Source: Hymenobacter setariae (GTDB lineage Bacteria; Bacteroidota; Bacteroidia; Cytophagales; Hymenobacteraceae). From it: a DNA stretch of 64,000 nucleotides. The stretch covers positions 602,129 to 666,128 of the forward strand of contig NZ_VMRJ01000001.1 of NCBI RefSeq assembly GCF_007713685.1. Direction: 5' to 3'. Position 1 is the stretch's first letter. Each line of letters starts with the position of its first letter. The position numbers and the translations under genes were made by a program. A model generated the notes under the pieces. That model saw only the letters and a list, made by a program, of their open reading frames with translations. It searched no databases and was not told the DNA's origin. Below, piece by piece: positions 1 to 8,939 of the stretch.

Positions 1-80
1 CTGGGCGCGGTAGGCGCAGTAGTTACCTCGGCCGCACCATCGACTTCGGGTAACTCAGAGTTTCTTTTGGCAGTAGCCAT
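1..80 (-). CDS. 5' fragment of an unknown gene leaving the window
   Basis: Reading the minus strand from an ATG at 80 gives 26 open codons beginning MATAKRNSELPEVDGAAEV, running off the left edge. The Ala/Thr/Pro-rich start is not diagnostic and I do not recognise the family. The gene is divergent from topA, with about 220 bp between the two start codons, so both promoters should lie in 81-299. It could still be a chance open frame because only 80 bases are visible. Confidence 0.45.
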   Translation of the reverse strand, partial: MATAKRNSELPEVDGAAEVTTAPTAP

Positions 81-211
81 ATAATAAGGACAACGGGAAA
101 GCTAGACCTAGGCGGCCCGGCTGGTGGGGTTAGGCAAAAGTATAACAACGGCGCGGCTTGCCAAGGCGCGCCGCCTAGGGCGGGTTTTCAAATCGAGCGC
201 GGCGAGGCGTG

Positions 212-219
212 CATCTTTG
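212..219 (+). promoter_or_regulatory. Putative -7 box of topA (CATCTTTG)
   Basis: CATCTTTG differs by one base from the Bacteroidota -7 consensus TAnnTTTG and lies about 80 bp before the topA ATG. The same octamer sits upstream of ysxC at 11523-11530. No clear -33 TTG was seen, so this is a modest call. Confidence 0.4.
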
Positions 220-299
220 CCCCCGTTTTCAACTTTTCGGCCGGGCGCAACGTTCTTCGCACCGAGAACAAACTCGCTACCCGTCTTTTTCCCGCCTGC

Positions 300-2786
300 A
301 TGGTCAAGAATTTAGTTATCGTCGAGTCGCCCGCCAAAGCCAAGACCATTGAGGGCTACCTCGGGGCTGATTTTGTGGTGCGCTCCAGCTACGGGCACGT
401 CCGCGACCTGCCTAAGGACAACAACGCCGTCGATATTGCCAATGGTTTCAAGCCAACTTATGTGGTGGATGCCGACAAGCGCGAGCTGATTTCGCAGCTA
501 AAGAAGCTGGCCAAAGAAGCCGAAACCGTATGGCTGGCAAGTGACGATGACCGCGAGGGCGAAGCTATTTCGTGGCACTTATCTGAGACCCTTAACCTCA
601 AGGCTGACAAGACGAAGCGCATTGTGTTTCGCGAGATTACCAAGCCTGCGATTCTCAATGCTATTCAGCATCCACGCGAGATTAACCTCGACCTAGTAAA
701 TGCCCAGCAGGCCCGCCGCGTGCTCGACCGCTTGGTGGGCTTCGAGCTGAGCCCGGTGCTGTGGCGCAAGGTAAAAGCGGGCCTATCAGCGGGCCGCGTG
801 CAGAGCGTGGCCGTACGCCTGGTAGTAGACCGCGAGCGCGAAATCAACCAGCATAAATCGGCCAGCGCCTACCGCGTGGTGGCCCGTTTCGACGCCGGCC
901 AGGGCACCACCCTAGAAGCCGAATTACCGACTCGCTATAAAACTCGCCAAGAAGCTGAAGATTTTCTGACGCGCTGCATTGGGGCTACTTACAGTATTAA
1001 TAGCCTCGATAAAAAACCTGGTAAGCGCAGCCCTGCTGCTCCATTCACGACCTCTACTTTGCAGCAGGAAGCTTCGCGCAAGCTAGGCTTTTCGGTGGCC
1101 CAGACCATGACGGTGGCCCAGAAGCTGTACGAAGCCGGCCGCATCAGCTATATGCGTACCGACTCGGTGAACCTGTCGGAGGAGGCCCGCAAGGGCGCCC
1201 GCGAGGCCATCGAGGCTGCCTACGGTGCGGAGTACGTGCACGAGCGGCAGTTCAAAACCAAATCGGCTTCGGCCCAGGAGGCCCACGAAGCCATTCGACC
1301 TACCGATTTTAAGCAAGTGAAAGCGGGCGCTGATGCTTCGGAGCAGCGCCTCTATGACCTCATCCGCAAGCGGGCGATGGGTTCGCAAATGGCCGATGCG
1401 CAGATTGAGCGCACAACGGCCGTTATCGGCATCAGCACGCAGCCGGGCACCACGTTTTCGGCTACGGGTGAAGTCATTACGTTTGAAGGCTTTCTGAAAG
1501 CCTACGCCGAAAGCAAGGACGACGAAGACCAGCCCGCTGACGGCGAAAGCTCATTCTCGCGCGGCTTGCCGCCCCTGAGCGTGGGGCAAAACCTGCCCCT
1601 GCAAACTCTGACGGCGACCGAACGCTTCTCGACACCGCCCGCCCGCTACACCGAGGCTTCGCTTGTGAAGAAGCTGGAAGAAATGGGCATCGGCCGACCC
1701 AGCACATACGCCCCTACTATTAGTATCGTGCAAAAGCGCGGCTACGTGGAGAAGGATTCGCGCGAGGGCAAAGAGCGCAAGATTTACGCGCTTGCGCTAG
1801 TTGGTGACGAGGTAAAAACGGAGCAGCGCACCGAAACCTACGGCGCCGACAAAGCCAAGCTTTTCCCAACCGATACTGCGCTAGTTGTCAATGACTTCTT
1901 GGTTGAACACTTCCCGGCTATTGTGGACTTCCAGTTCACGGCCAAGGTAGAGGACGAATTTGACCAGATTGCCAACGGCCACGAAGACTGGGGCCACATG
2001 CTGGCAGGCTTCTACGAGCCTTTCCACAAGAGCGTAGAGCGCGGCCAGGACATCGAGCGCAGCACCCTAGGCAGCACCCGCGAGATTGGCCTGCACCCCG
2101 AAACCGGTGAAAAAATAACTGCTCGCCTCGGCAAATACGGCCCCTACGTAGCCCTAGGTGACACCGAAGGCGAAACCAAGCCTGCCTACGCCAACCTGCG
2201 CAAAGGCATGTTTATCGAAACCATTACGCTCGAAGAAGCGCTGGATTTGTTTAAGCTGCCTCGCGTGATAGGTGAGTTTGAGGGCAAGGACATGACGGCC
2301 GCCCTAGGTCGCTTTGGCCCCTATATTCGCCACGATAGCAAGTTTTACTCCTTGACCAAGGAGCAAGACCCGCACACTATTACGGGCGAAGAAGGGGTAG
2401 CTCTCATAGAAGCCAAGCGCAAGGCTGATGCAGAGAAGCTCATTAAGGATTTCCCCGAAAACCCCGACATCCAAGTGCTTAACGGCCGCTTCGGTCCCTA
2501 CATCGTGGCGGGCAAGAAGAATGTGAAGATTCCGAAGGGCGAAGAGCCTACCGAGCTGACCCTCGAGCGCTGCTTAGAGCTAGCCGCGGCCACTCCTGAC
2601 AAGCCCGCCAAGGGGGGCCGCTTTGGCAAGAAGGCTGCCGCTGAAAAGCCCGAAAAGGAAGCCGACGCCCCAGCCAAGAAAGCTGCTAAAGCACCGAAAG
2701 AAACTGCTGCTAAAAAGAAGGCACCGGCTAAAAAGGCCACAACTGCCAAAGCACCGGCGGCAAAAAAAGCGGTTGCTAAAAAGTAA
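300..2786 (+). CDS. topA: DNA topoisomerase I with Lys/Ala-rich tail
   Basis: Type IA topoisomerase (828 aa) that relaxes negatively supercoiled DNA. The N-terminal Toprim domain opens with VIVESPAKAKTIEGYLG and carries the acidic DDDREGE motif near residue 80. The catalytic tyrosine is Y284 in ISYMRTDSVN. The C-terminal part has Toprim C-terminal repeats (GKYGPYV, GRFGPYI twice) instead of the cysteine zinc fingers of the E. coli enzyme. The last ~50 residues form an unusual tail of alternating Lys, Ala and Pro (KKAPAKKATTAKAPAAKK), like a histone H1 tail, probably for non-specific DNA binding. The ATG at 300 places the Toprim motif directly at the N-terminus as in the family. A hairpin terminator follows. 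Confidence 0.97.
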   Translation: MVKNLVIVESPAKAKTIEGYLGADFVVRSSYGHVRDLPKDNNAVDIANGFKPTYVVDADKRELISQLKKLAKEAETVWLASDDDREGEAISWHLSETLNLKADKTKRIVFREITKPAILNAIQHPREINLDLVNAQQARRVLDRLVGFELSPVLWRKVKAGLSAGRVQSVAVRLVVDREREINQHKSASAYRVVARFDAGQGTTLEAELPTRYKTRQEAEDFLTRCIGATYSINSLDKKPGKRSPAAPFTTSTLQQEASRKLGFSVAQTMTVAQKLYEAGRISYMRTDSVNLSEEARKGAREAIEAAYGAEYVHERQFKTKSASAQEAHEAIRPTDFKQVKAGADASEQRLYDLIRKRAMGSQMADAQIERTTAVIGISTQPGTTFSATGEVITFEGFLKAYAESKDDEDQPADGESSFSRGLPPLSVGQNLPLQTLTATERFSTPPARYTEASLVKKLEEMGIGRPSTYAPTISIVQKRGYVEKDSREGKERKIYALALVGDEVKTEQRTETYGADKAKLFPTDTALVVNDFLVEHFPAIVDFQFTAKVEDEFDQIANGHEDWGHMLAGFYEPFHKSVERGQDIERSTLGSTREIGLHPETGEKITARLGKYGPYVALGDTEGETKPAYANLRKGMFIETITLEEALDLFKLPRVIGEFEGKDMTAALGRFGPYIRHDSKFYSLTKEQDPHTITGEEGVALIEAKRKADAEKLIKDFPENPDIQVLNGRFGPYIVAGKKNVKIPKGEEPTELTLERCLELAAATPDKPAKGGRFGKKAAAEKPEKEADAPAKKAAKAPKETAAKKKAPAKKATTAKAPAAKKAVAKK

Positions 2787-2803
2787 TTGTGTTCAGCATG
2801 CAT

Positions 2804-2837
2804 AAAAAAAGCCCCGCCTACTGCGGGGCTTTTTTTA
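2804..2837. terminator. Hairpin terminator after topA
   Basis: A run of A, the stem AGCCCCGC/GCGGGGCT with a 5-nt loop, and a run of seven T form a classic intrinsic terminator 18 bp after the topA stop. Confidence 0.9.
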
Positions 2838-2881
2838 TACTTTAGTGGTCCTAGGTTTCGTTTGCAGGCTTTCTTCAGCAT

Positions 2882-3742
2882 ATGACTCACTCCTACTCAC
2901 TTGGCTTAGTACTCACGGCCTTGGGAATGCTACCGAGCGCTTTGGCTAGCCCAACACCGGCGAGCCCAGCTTATCCCTGGCTAACTACTATTCCGGCGGC
3001 ACAGCAGCAGGTAGCCGCGCGCTTTCCGCCACCCGCAGGTTGCCGGCGCGTGGCGGCAGCGGCGGGCTCGTGGGGTGCGTGGCTGCGCGGCTTACCCCTA
3101 CGCCCAGCCGGTACGCCAGCACGTCTTTACACGGGGCAGCTTAAAGACAATCAGGCCGTAGTGGCGGCGGTTATCGATATAGACCCTGGTACCAAAGACT
3201 TGCAGCAATGCGCCGACGCCGTCATCCGGCTGCGAGCGGAGTATTTATTTAGTCAGAACTTCAATAAAATTCATTTCCACCTGACCACCGGCTACGATGC
3301 TTGGTTTTCGGACTACGTAGCTGGCCGCACCTTTCGGGTGCAGGGCGAGCAGGTGCTACCAGCCACCAAGGCCACTGAGGCACCTACGCACGCCGCCCTA
3401 GGTCGCTATTTGCAGCCAGTATTTGGGTATGCGGGCACGCTGTCGCTCAGCCGCGAGCTGCGGCGTATTCCGTTGGAGGAAGTGCGTCCTGGCGATGTGC
3501 TTATTCATGGCGGGCGGCCCGGCCACGCGGTGCTGGTGGCCGACGTAGCCGAGCATCCGCAAAGTGGCCAGCGCTACTTGCTGCTGGCCCAGAGCTACAT
3601 GCCAGCCCAAAACATCCACATTCTGCGCAACACTGCCCGGCCAGCTCTAGGTGCCTGGTTTGCGGTGCCGGGGCCCGAGAAGCCGCTTGTCGAAACGCCC
3701 GAGTGGACATTTGCCCGTAGTGAGCTAGGGCGCTTTGACTGA
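2882..3742 (+). CDS. DUF4846 family exported protein
   Basis: 286 aa with an N-terminal signal peptide (hydrophobic stretch LGLVLTALGMLPSALA, cleavage near residue 23). The mature part resembles the DUF4846 family of Bacteroidota: AYPWL near the start, GQLKDNQ, a YLFSQNF block and a late PGDVLIHGG.PGHAVLVAD motif. That motif resembles the histidine segment of NlpC/P60-like folds, although no cysteine nucleophile is obvious in the expected place. The function is not established. The gene follows the topA terminator and lies 57 bp before the VWA gene, so it is probably its own transcript or leads that gene. The family call is from memory of the motifs. Confidence 0.75.
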   Translation: MTHSYSLGLVLTALGMLPSALASPTPASPAYPWLTTIPAAQQQVAARFPPPAGCRRVAAAAGSWGAWLRGLPLRPAGTPARLYTGQLKDNQAVVAAVIDIDPGTKDLQQCADAVIRLRAEYLFSQNFNKIHFHLTTGYDAWFSDYVAGRTFRVQGEQVLPATKATEAPTHAALGRYLQPVFGYAGTLSLSRELRRIPLEEVRPGDVLIHGGRPGHAVLVADVAEHPQSGQRYLLLAQSYMPAQNIHILRNTARPALGAWFAVPGPEKPLVETPEWTFARSELGRFD

Positions 3743-3799
3743 GTGCCCCGCTAGCGGCCCGTGCGTGCCGTAATTTGCGCTTTCTGGTAGTTTTCTTGC

Positions 3800-4813
3800 A
3801 TGAATCTGTTTTCTTACGCCACCTTGGCTAGCTACGAGTGGCAGCACCCGCGCGTGTTGTTGCTACTCGGGTTGGTGCCTTTGCTGCCGCTGCTGCGTGG
3901 CCTGCTGGCGCGGCGCCGGCGGCAGGTGGTAGTAGCTTTTGGGCCGGGCGGCATCCGGCGCGATTGGCGGGCCTTGCTGCGTTTCGTGCCCGATATCGTG
4001 CTCAGCCTGAGCCTAGGGCTGCTCGTGATAGCCGCTGCTCGGCCTCAGCACCCAAGCGAGCACCTCACTCAAACCGGCCGCGGCATTGATATCATGGTAG
4101 CCATCGATGTGTCGGCGAGTATGGAGTTAGAAGACCTGAAGCCTACGCGCCTCGAAGCTGCTAAGCGCTTGGCGCGCAGCTTTGTGCAGCAGCGGGCCGG
4201 CGACCGGCTCGGGCTTATTGCATTTGCGGGGCAGGCCTATTCAGCGGTGCCATTGACCACCGACTATGACCTACTTCTCGACAACCTAGGCGGGCTGCGC
4301 CCCGGCCTTATCGCCGACGACGGCACCGCCATTGGCACGGCGCTCGGCGTAGCTATCAACCGCCTGCGCGAGTCCACGGCGCATTCTAAAGTGTGCTTGC
4401 TGCTTTCAGATGGCGAGAACACGGCTGGTAGCCTCGACCCACTGCTAGCGGCACAGCTCGCCCACGCCTATGGCATCCGGCTTTACACCATCGGGCTGGG
4501 TGAAGACGGCTTTGTGCCCTACGGCCGCGATTCGGTCAGCGGCAAGCCCCGCTATGTGCAGACTCGCCTCGACGAAACAACCATGCGCCAGTTGGCGCAG
4601 GCAGCCGATGGGCAATTTTTTCGGGCTACCGATAACGCGGCCTTACGCCAGGTTTTCGGTGCTATCAATAAGCTCGAAAAATCAGACATTCGCACCCAGC
4701 GCTATCGTAGCGTAGAAGATTTCTATCGCCCCTACCTAGGCTGGGGGCTTGTATTGTGGCTGCTCTGGCTAGGGCTCAAAAGCACGTTTATGAGTAATGT
4801 GCTCGAAGACTAA
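3800..4813 (+). CDS. BatA-like VWA domain membrane protein
   Basis: 337 aa. The N-terminal BatA-type region has two membrane segments (about residues 18-34 and 64-81). It is followed by a von Willebrand A domain with an intact MIDAS motif D103-V-S105-A-S107 (AIDVSASMELED) and the later LSDGENTAG segment. A last membrane helix lies near the C-terminus (LGWGLVLWLLWLGL). Bat proteins of Bacteroidota usually come in batABCD operons with a MoxR ATPase. Here the gene stands alone with no bat partner, so its partner must lie elsewhere. The VWA domain should face the periplasm. Confidence 0.85.
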   Translation: MNLFSYATLASYEWQHPRVLLLLGLVPLLPLLRGLLARRRRQVVVAFGPGGIRRDWRALLRFVPDIVLSLSLGLLVIAAARPQHPSEHLTQTGRGIDIMVAIDVSASMELEDLKPTRLEAAKRLARSFVQQRAGDRLGLIAFAGQAYSAVPLTTDYDLLLDNLGGLRPGLIADDGTAIGTALGVAINRLRESTAHSKVCLLLSDGENTAGSLDPLLAAQLAHAYGIRLYTIGLGEDGFVPYGRDSVSGKPRYVQTRLDETTMRQLAQAADGQFFRATDNAALRQVFGAINKLEKSDIRTQRYRSVEDFYRPYLGWGLVLWLLWLGLKSTFMSNVLED

Positions 4814-4902
4814 AATAGTGGCGAGTAGTCTTTACTAGCGCCTCATACGCTCTATCCACTAGCTAAACACCTGTAAATTAGTGAAAACTATTAATCATTC
4901 GT

Positions 4903-5571
4903 ATGTCGATTGCTGAGAATATCGCAGCCATAGAACAAACGCTTCACGGCACCGCGGCCCGCTTGGTGGTGGTAACAAAGACACACCCCGTTGAGCGCTT
5001 GCGCGAGGCTTACGCAGCGGGCGCCCGTCTATTTGGTGAGAACCGGGTACAAGAAATGGCCGCCAAGCAACCCGAGCTGCCGGCCGATGTGGAGTGGCAC
5101 CAGATTGGGCAGCTGCAAACCAACAAGGTGAAGTACCTGGCCGCCTTCGTGCACACGGTGCAAAGTGTGGATAGCCTGCGACTATTACTGGAGCTCGATA
5201 AGCACGCCGCTCGCCACCAGCGCGTTATTAATGGCTTGCTGCAATTTCACATTGCTCAGGAAGAAACCAAAACGGGCCTAAGCTTACCCGAAGCCGAAGC
5301 TATTCTGCAAGCGCCCGAATACCAGAACATGCGCCACGTGCGCCTGACTGGCGTGATGGGTATTGCCACCAACTCGCCGGATGAGGCGGTAGTACGCGGC
5401 GAGTTCCAGCAGCTCAAGCAGCATTTCGACTATCTAAAAGAACGATACTTTGCTGCTAGCGAGGCTTTTCGTGAAATTTCGATGGGCATGAGCGCCGACT
5501 ACCCGCTGGCCGTAGCCGAGGGCAGCACGCTGGTGCGCGTAGGCAGTGCCATCTTCGGGAGCCGCGGGTAG
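4903..5571 (+). CDS. yggS: YggS family pyridoxal-phosphate protein (PLPHP)
   Basis: 222 aa cytosolic PLP-binding TIM barrel of the YggS/PROSC family, which controls vitamin B6 and amino/keto acid homeostasis and has no proven catalytic reaction. The PLP lysine is K26 in VVVTKTHP. GENRVQEM, WHQIGQLQTNK and the C-terminal ISMGMSADYPLAVAEG phosphate-binding segment are all present. Length is normal. The stop lies 7 bp before the ATG of the esterase gene, so the two are probably cotranscribed. Confidence 0.95.
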   Translation: MSIAENIAAIEQTLHGTAARLVVVTKTHPVERLREAYAAGARLFGENRVQEMAAKQPELPADVEWHQIGQLQTNKVKYLAAFVHTVQSVDSLRLLLELDKHAARHQRVINGLLQFHIAQEETKTGLSLPEAEAILQAPEYQNMRHVRLTGVMGIATNSPDEAVVRGEFQQLKQHFDYLKERYFAASEAFREISMGMSADYPLAVAEGSTLVRVGSAIFGSRG

Positions 5572-5578
5572 CTTATTG

Positions 5579-6241
5579 ATGGAGCATCACTTCTCTGTAA
5601 CGCGCACGGCTCGCTACGAGCAGCTAGGCAAGTTCTCGGCCGCTACGCGCCAGCTCTGGCTGGTAGCGCACGGCTACGGGCAGTTGGTTGAGTATTTTAG
5701 CCGCCACTTCAAGTCGGTGCAGGTCCTCGACCCAACGGGCACAGTCATTGTCGCGCCAGAAGCACTGTCGCGCTTTTACCTCAACGGCACCAACGGGCGC
5801 GTAGGCGCCTCTTGGATGACTACTGCCGACCGGCTCACCGAGATAGCTGACCAAACCGCCTACTTCGACGCCTTACTCGACCACCTGCTGCGTGCCTGCC
5901 CACCCGACGTGCGCGTGACCGTGCTGGGCTTTTCGCAAGGCACTGCCACCGTGAGCCGCTGGCTGGCGGCCAAAGCCGGGCAGTGGCGGCCTCATCAATT
6001 GGTGCTATGGGCTGGTGACTTTCCGGCTGATATCGAAGCATCGGCAGCCCAGCAGCTACTGCAAGCCCTACCTGTAGTGCTGGTCAGCGGAGAACAGGAT
6101 GGCTACGTTGGCCCCGACAAACTACGGGCGCAAGCCCAGGTCTTAGGGGCCTACGGCGCGCAAGTAACTGTGCGCAGCTTCGAGGGCAACCACACGCTTT
6201 ACCCGCCGCTGCTGCGACAGTTGCACGCAGCCTTCGCTTAG
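5579..6241 (+). CDS. Alpha/beta hydrolase, carboxylesterase/phospholipase type
   Basis: 220 aa from the ATG at 5579. An upstream in-frame ATG at 5546 lies inside yggS and was rejected because the YggS reading frame is intact there. The esterase fold shows HGYGQ (oxyanion side), the nucleophile elbow GFSQG with S119, D174 in SGEQDGYVG and H205 in FEGNHTLYPP, so the triad is complete. There is no signal peptide, so it should be cytosolic. The substrate is unknown. It ends 42 bp before a long hairpin that separates it from the convergent SDR gene. Confidence 0.85.
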   Translation: MEHHFSVTRTARYEQLGKFSAATRQLWLVAHGYGQLVEYFSRHFKSVQVLDPTGTVIVAPEALSRFYLNGTNGRVGASWMTTADRLTEIADQTAYFDALLDHLLRACPPDVRVTVLGFSQGTATVSRWLAAKAGQWRPHQLVLWAGDFPADIEASAAQQLLQALPVVLVSGEQDGYVGPDKLRAQAQVLGAYGAQVTVRSFEGNHTLYPPLLRQLHAAFA

Positions 6242-6282
6242 CCAGCATATCAATTCAGGGCTTGGCGGCACTGGGAAAAATA

Positions 6283-6353
6283 AGAGACGCCAGCCGTTGG
6301 GTCTGCTGCCTGAATAAGCTATTCAGGCAGTAGACCCAACGGCTGGCGTCTCT
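6283..6353. terminator. Long near-perfect hairpin between convergent genes
   Basis: Arms 6283-6316 and 6320-6353 (34 nt each) are complementary with one G.T wobble and a 3-nt loop (AGC). It lies between the stops of the convergent esterase and SDR genes, with no adjoining long T run. It probably terminates both transcripts. Its length and tiny loop are unusual for an intrinsic terminator. Confidence 0.75.
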
Positions 6354-6394
6354 GCTAATAAAGAAGTCTAAACCTTACCTAGGCTAGGGGCTGC

Positions 6395-7141
6395 TTACGA
6401 CTGTCGGCGAACGGTGGCAGCGGCCGCCTGCGCCGCCGGGAAAATAATAACTTCGGCCAGTTGCACGTGCGGTGGGCGCGTTACCATGAACTGGATAAGG
6501 TCGGCTACATCCTCGGCGCGTAACGGCTGCACACCCTTGTAGACGTTAGCTGCTTTCTCGGCATCGCCCTTAAAGCGAACCTCCGAAAACTCAGTTTCTA
6601 CCATACCCGGCGCTACTTCTGCTACCCGAATACCCTTGGGCAGCAGGTCGATACGCATGGTACGGGTAAGCATAGACACGGCCGCCTTTGAGGCGCAGTA
6701 CACGTTGCCATTGGCATAGGCTTCGTGGCCCGCAATGGAGCCTAGGTTGACTATAAAGCCACCTTCGCCCATGTGTGGCAGCACAGCCCGGCTCACGTAG
6801 AGCAAGCCTTTCACGTTACCGTCCAACATAGCATCCCAATCGGCTACGTCGCCTTCCTGAATGGGCGCTAGGCCATGCGCGTTGCCAGCATTATTGATAA
6901 GCACATCGATGTGCTTAAACTCAGTAGGCAATTCAGCCACGGCCGCTTCTACCGCTGCCCGGTCGCGCACATCAAACGTCAGAATATGCACGTGGGTGGG
7001 CGCTACTGCCTGAGCTAGCTCTTCTAGCCGCTCGCGCCGCCGCCCGGCCACCACGAGCCGAAAGCCAGCTGCGGCGAGTGCTACCGCTGTAGCTCGCCCA
7101 ATTCCCGAAGAAGCGCCCGTCACGAATGCCGTCTTTTCCAT
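6395..7141 (-). CDS. Short-chain dehydrogenase/reductase (YdfG-like)
   Basis: 248 aa classical SDR. The Rossmann glycine motif TGASSGIG starts at residue 8, NNAG at 83-86, and the catalytic triad is S135 (LGSIAG), Y148 and K152 (YCASK). RRR at 34-36 after the second strand suggests NADPH preference. The pattern resembles E. coli YdfG-type serine/3-hydroxy acid dehydrogenases, but the substrate cannot be told from sequence. It is a monocistronic gene convergent with the esterase. Confidence 0.92.
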   Translation of the reverse strand: MEKTAFVTGASSGIGRATAVALAAAGFRLVVAGRRRERLEELAQAVAPTHVHILTFDVRDRAAVEAAVAELPTEFKHIDVLINNAGNAHGLAPIQEGDVADWDAMLDGNVKGLLYVSRAVLPHMGEGGFIVNLGSIAGHEAYANGNVYCASKAAVSMLTRTMRIDLLPKGIRVAEVAPGMVETEFSEVRFKGDAEKAANVYKGVQPLRAEDVADLIQFMVTRPPHVQLAEVIIFPAAQAAAATVRRQS

Positions 7142-7255
7142 TTACCAGTATCAATTAAGAGTCAACAATTCTTCAACCAGCCTGTCGCTGTTCCGCAACT
7201 GTGCTGAGTAGCCGTCATACGGCGGCCAAGGCGAATTGATACCAGCCAGCCGAGC

Positions 7256-8080
7256 TTACTCGATATTTAAATACAGCGTTACGGTGTTTGTGCGCAAGCT
7301 TTGTAAGCTGTTGCTGTAGGTGTTGTTGCGCGGGTCCAGGAGGTTGCGGAGCCCGTGCGAGAAACGCAGCTCTGGACCAAATTTGAAATAAGGATAGAAC
7401 AAGTCTAGCCCAACGCCATACTCCAGCAGCACGTCGTTACGGTTAATAGTCAGCTGGTTGATAGCCAAATTGTTTTGGCGCTGCGTTACAGCAATACTAG
7501 GCTTGACGCCCGCAATCATATACACCCGCGTGTTGCGCCGGCGGTTCGACTGGTATTTGAGCAAGAGTGGTAGCTCCAATTGAGTGGTAGCGACCTCCTG
7601 CGTGCGAATAGTATCGGGCATGCCCACTCCGCGCCCCGTAAACTCGACGCTGCGGGTTTCAAACCGTAGGCCGGGGGCAAAACGCAAGTGAAAGGGCGTG
7701 TTAACGTTACCTAGGCGAATATCGCCAATAAAGCCAACGGCCAGGCCTGGGCTTATTATCGAATTAGCAGCTATGCCACGGCCCTGCTGCAAGGCTTGTA
7801 CGTAAGCATCGGACTGCTCAATAAAAAAGCGCGAGAATGAGGGCGCGATATAGATACCTGGCCGAAAAAACCGCTGATTGTAATTAGAGAGGTTTTCGAC
7901 AGTAATGCCTTTAATCCGTCCCTTGCGGCTACGGTCGATGGCATCGCTGCGCTTGCGCTGAGCCAGCGCCGGGCCAGCTACTAGCAATAGACCTAGCACA
8001 GCCAACAGGCTCCAGCGGTGGCGGCGTCCTATTTGCGAGCCGTGTAAATGGAGCTTATGCCGAACGTAAGGGGTTGCCAT
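7256..8080 (-). CDS. porT: PorT family outer-membrane beta-barrel protein (T9SS)
   Basis: 274 aa with a signal peptide (WSLLAVLGLLLVAGPALAQ) and a predicted outer-membrane barrel ending in aromatic/alternating strands (TVTLYLNIE). In Bacteroidota porT/sprT, needed for type IX secretion and gliding, lies next to ubiE. That synteny and the SNYNQRFFRPGIYIAP start of the mature part support the call. The ATG at 8080 lies inside ubiE, giving a 52-bp overlap. No later ATG leaves a complete signal peptide, so translational coupling is likely. A plain porin-family protein is the alternative. Confidence 0.75.
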   Translation of the reverse strand: MATPYVRHKLHLHGSQIGRRHRWSLLAVLGLLLVAGPALAQRKRSDAIDRSRKGRIKGITVENLSNYNQRFFRPGIYIAPSFSRFFIEQSDAYVQALQQGRGIAANSIISPGLAVGFIGDIRLGNVNTPFHLRFAPGLRFETRSVEFTGRGVGMPDTIRTQEVATTQLELPLLLKYQSNRRRNTRVYMIAGVKPSIAVTQRQNNLAINQLTINRNDVLLEYGVGLDLFYPYFKFGPELRFSHGLRNLLDPRNNTYSNSLQSLRTNTVTLYLNIE

Positions 8081-8757
8081 GCGGGAGAAGTAAAGCCGAT
8101 GCGGCGCAGAATAGCCACGAAGTCGGCACCATCGGGGAATGCCTGCACCGATTCGGGCAGGTAGGTATAAGCTGACTGGTCTTTGGAAATCACTTTCCCA
8201 AATACAGGCAGCACCCGACTAAAATAAAAATTATAGGCTTGCTTGAGCGGAAACGCAGTGGGCTTGCTGAACTCCAGTATCACCAGTTGGCCACCCGGCC
8301 GCAGCACGCGGCGCATTTCGGCCAGGCCGCGCTCTAGGTGCGCAAAATTGCGCACGCCAAACGAAGCCGTTACAGCGTCGAAGGTATTGTCCTCAAAGGG
8401 CAGGTTTTCTGAATCGGCCTGCTCTAGCCGGATGCGGTGGCTTAGGTTCTTGGCTGCCAGTTTCTGGCGACCTACCTCCAGCATGCCAGCCGAAATATCG
8501 ACACCGGTTACCTGTGCTTCGGGCGCGGCGGCACGCAGCGTTTCGATGGCGAAGTCGGCTGTGCCAGTGGCAATATCCAAGATGCGAGCCGGGCGCAGCG
8601 CTTTAAGCTCATCCACAGCCTTGCGGCGCCAATAGATATCGGTGCCTACGCTCAGGAAATGATTCAGGAAGTCATACTTCCCGGCGATGCTGTCAAACAT
8701 CCGCGCCACCTGCGTTTTCTTGTCGGCGGCGTCTTCTTTGTAGGGTACTACGGCCAT
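8029..8757 (-). CDS. ubiE: Demethylmenaquinone methyltransferase
   Basis: 242 aa SAM-dependent methyltransferase making menaquinone from demethylmenaquinone. UbiE signatures are visible: VARMFDSIAGKYDFLNHFLS near the N-terminus, ILDIATGTADF (SAM motif I), VTASFGVRNF and RVLRPGGQLVILEFS. I chose the ATG at 8757, which gives the usual MAVVPYKED start. The open frame extends 29 codons further upstream without homology-like sequence. porT overlaps its 3' end. Confidence 0.96.
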   Translation of the reverse strand: MAVVPYKEDAADKKTQVARMFDSIAGKYDFLNHFLSVGTDIYWRRKAVDELKALRPARILDIATGTADFAIETLRAAAPEAQVTGVDISAGMLEVGRQKLAAKNLSHRIRLEQADSENLPFEDNTFDAVTASFGVRNFAHLERGLAEMRRVLRPGGQLVILEFSKPTAFPLKQAYNFYFSRVLPVFGKVISKDQSAYTYLPESVQAFPDGADFVAILRRIGFTSPAWQPLTFGISSIYTARK

Positions 8758-8880
8758 AATTTTCGGAATGCAAAGAACGGCATACGGCCGCACAAAATTG
8801 TGATACGCTGTCCGAAGCTTTCGAAGCAGTCTAGGTCGGCACACCTACGCAAACGGAAGCAGTACGGTATAAGCAGGACA

Positions 8881-8920
8881 AAAAAACGGCCGGACTGTTC
8901 GTCCGGCCGTTCCTTTTTTA
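8881..8920 (-). terminator. Terminator of the PorE-like gene
   Basis: Stem AACGGCCGGAC/GTCCGGCCGTT with loop TGTTC, followed on the minus strand by a run of T. It lies 20 bp beyond the stop of the OmpA-domain gene and upstream of ubiE. Confidence 0.88.
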
Positions 8921-8939
8921 TGGCTAAAGGTGGGCTAAC

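Noticed and set aside
124..315. 63-codon frame upstream of topA
   Set aside because: It starts in the promoter region, overlaps the topA start in another frame, and has an Arg/Ala/Ser-rich composition typical of non-coding high-GC DNA.
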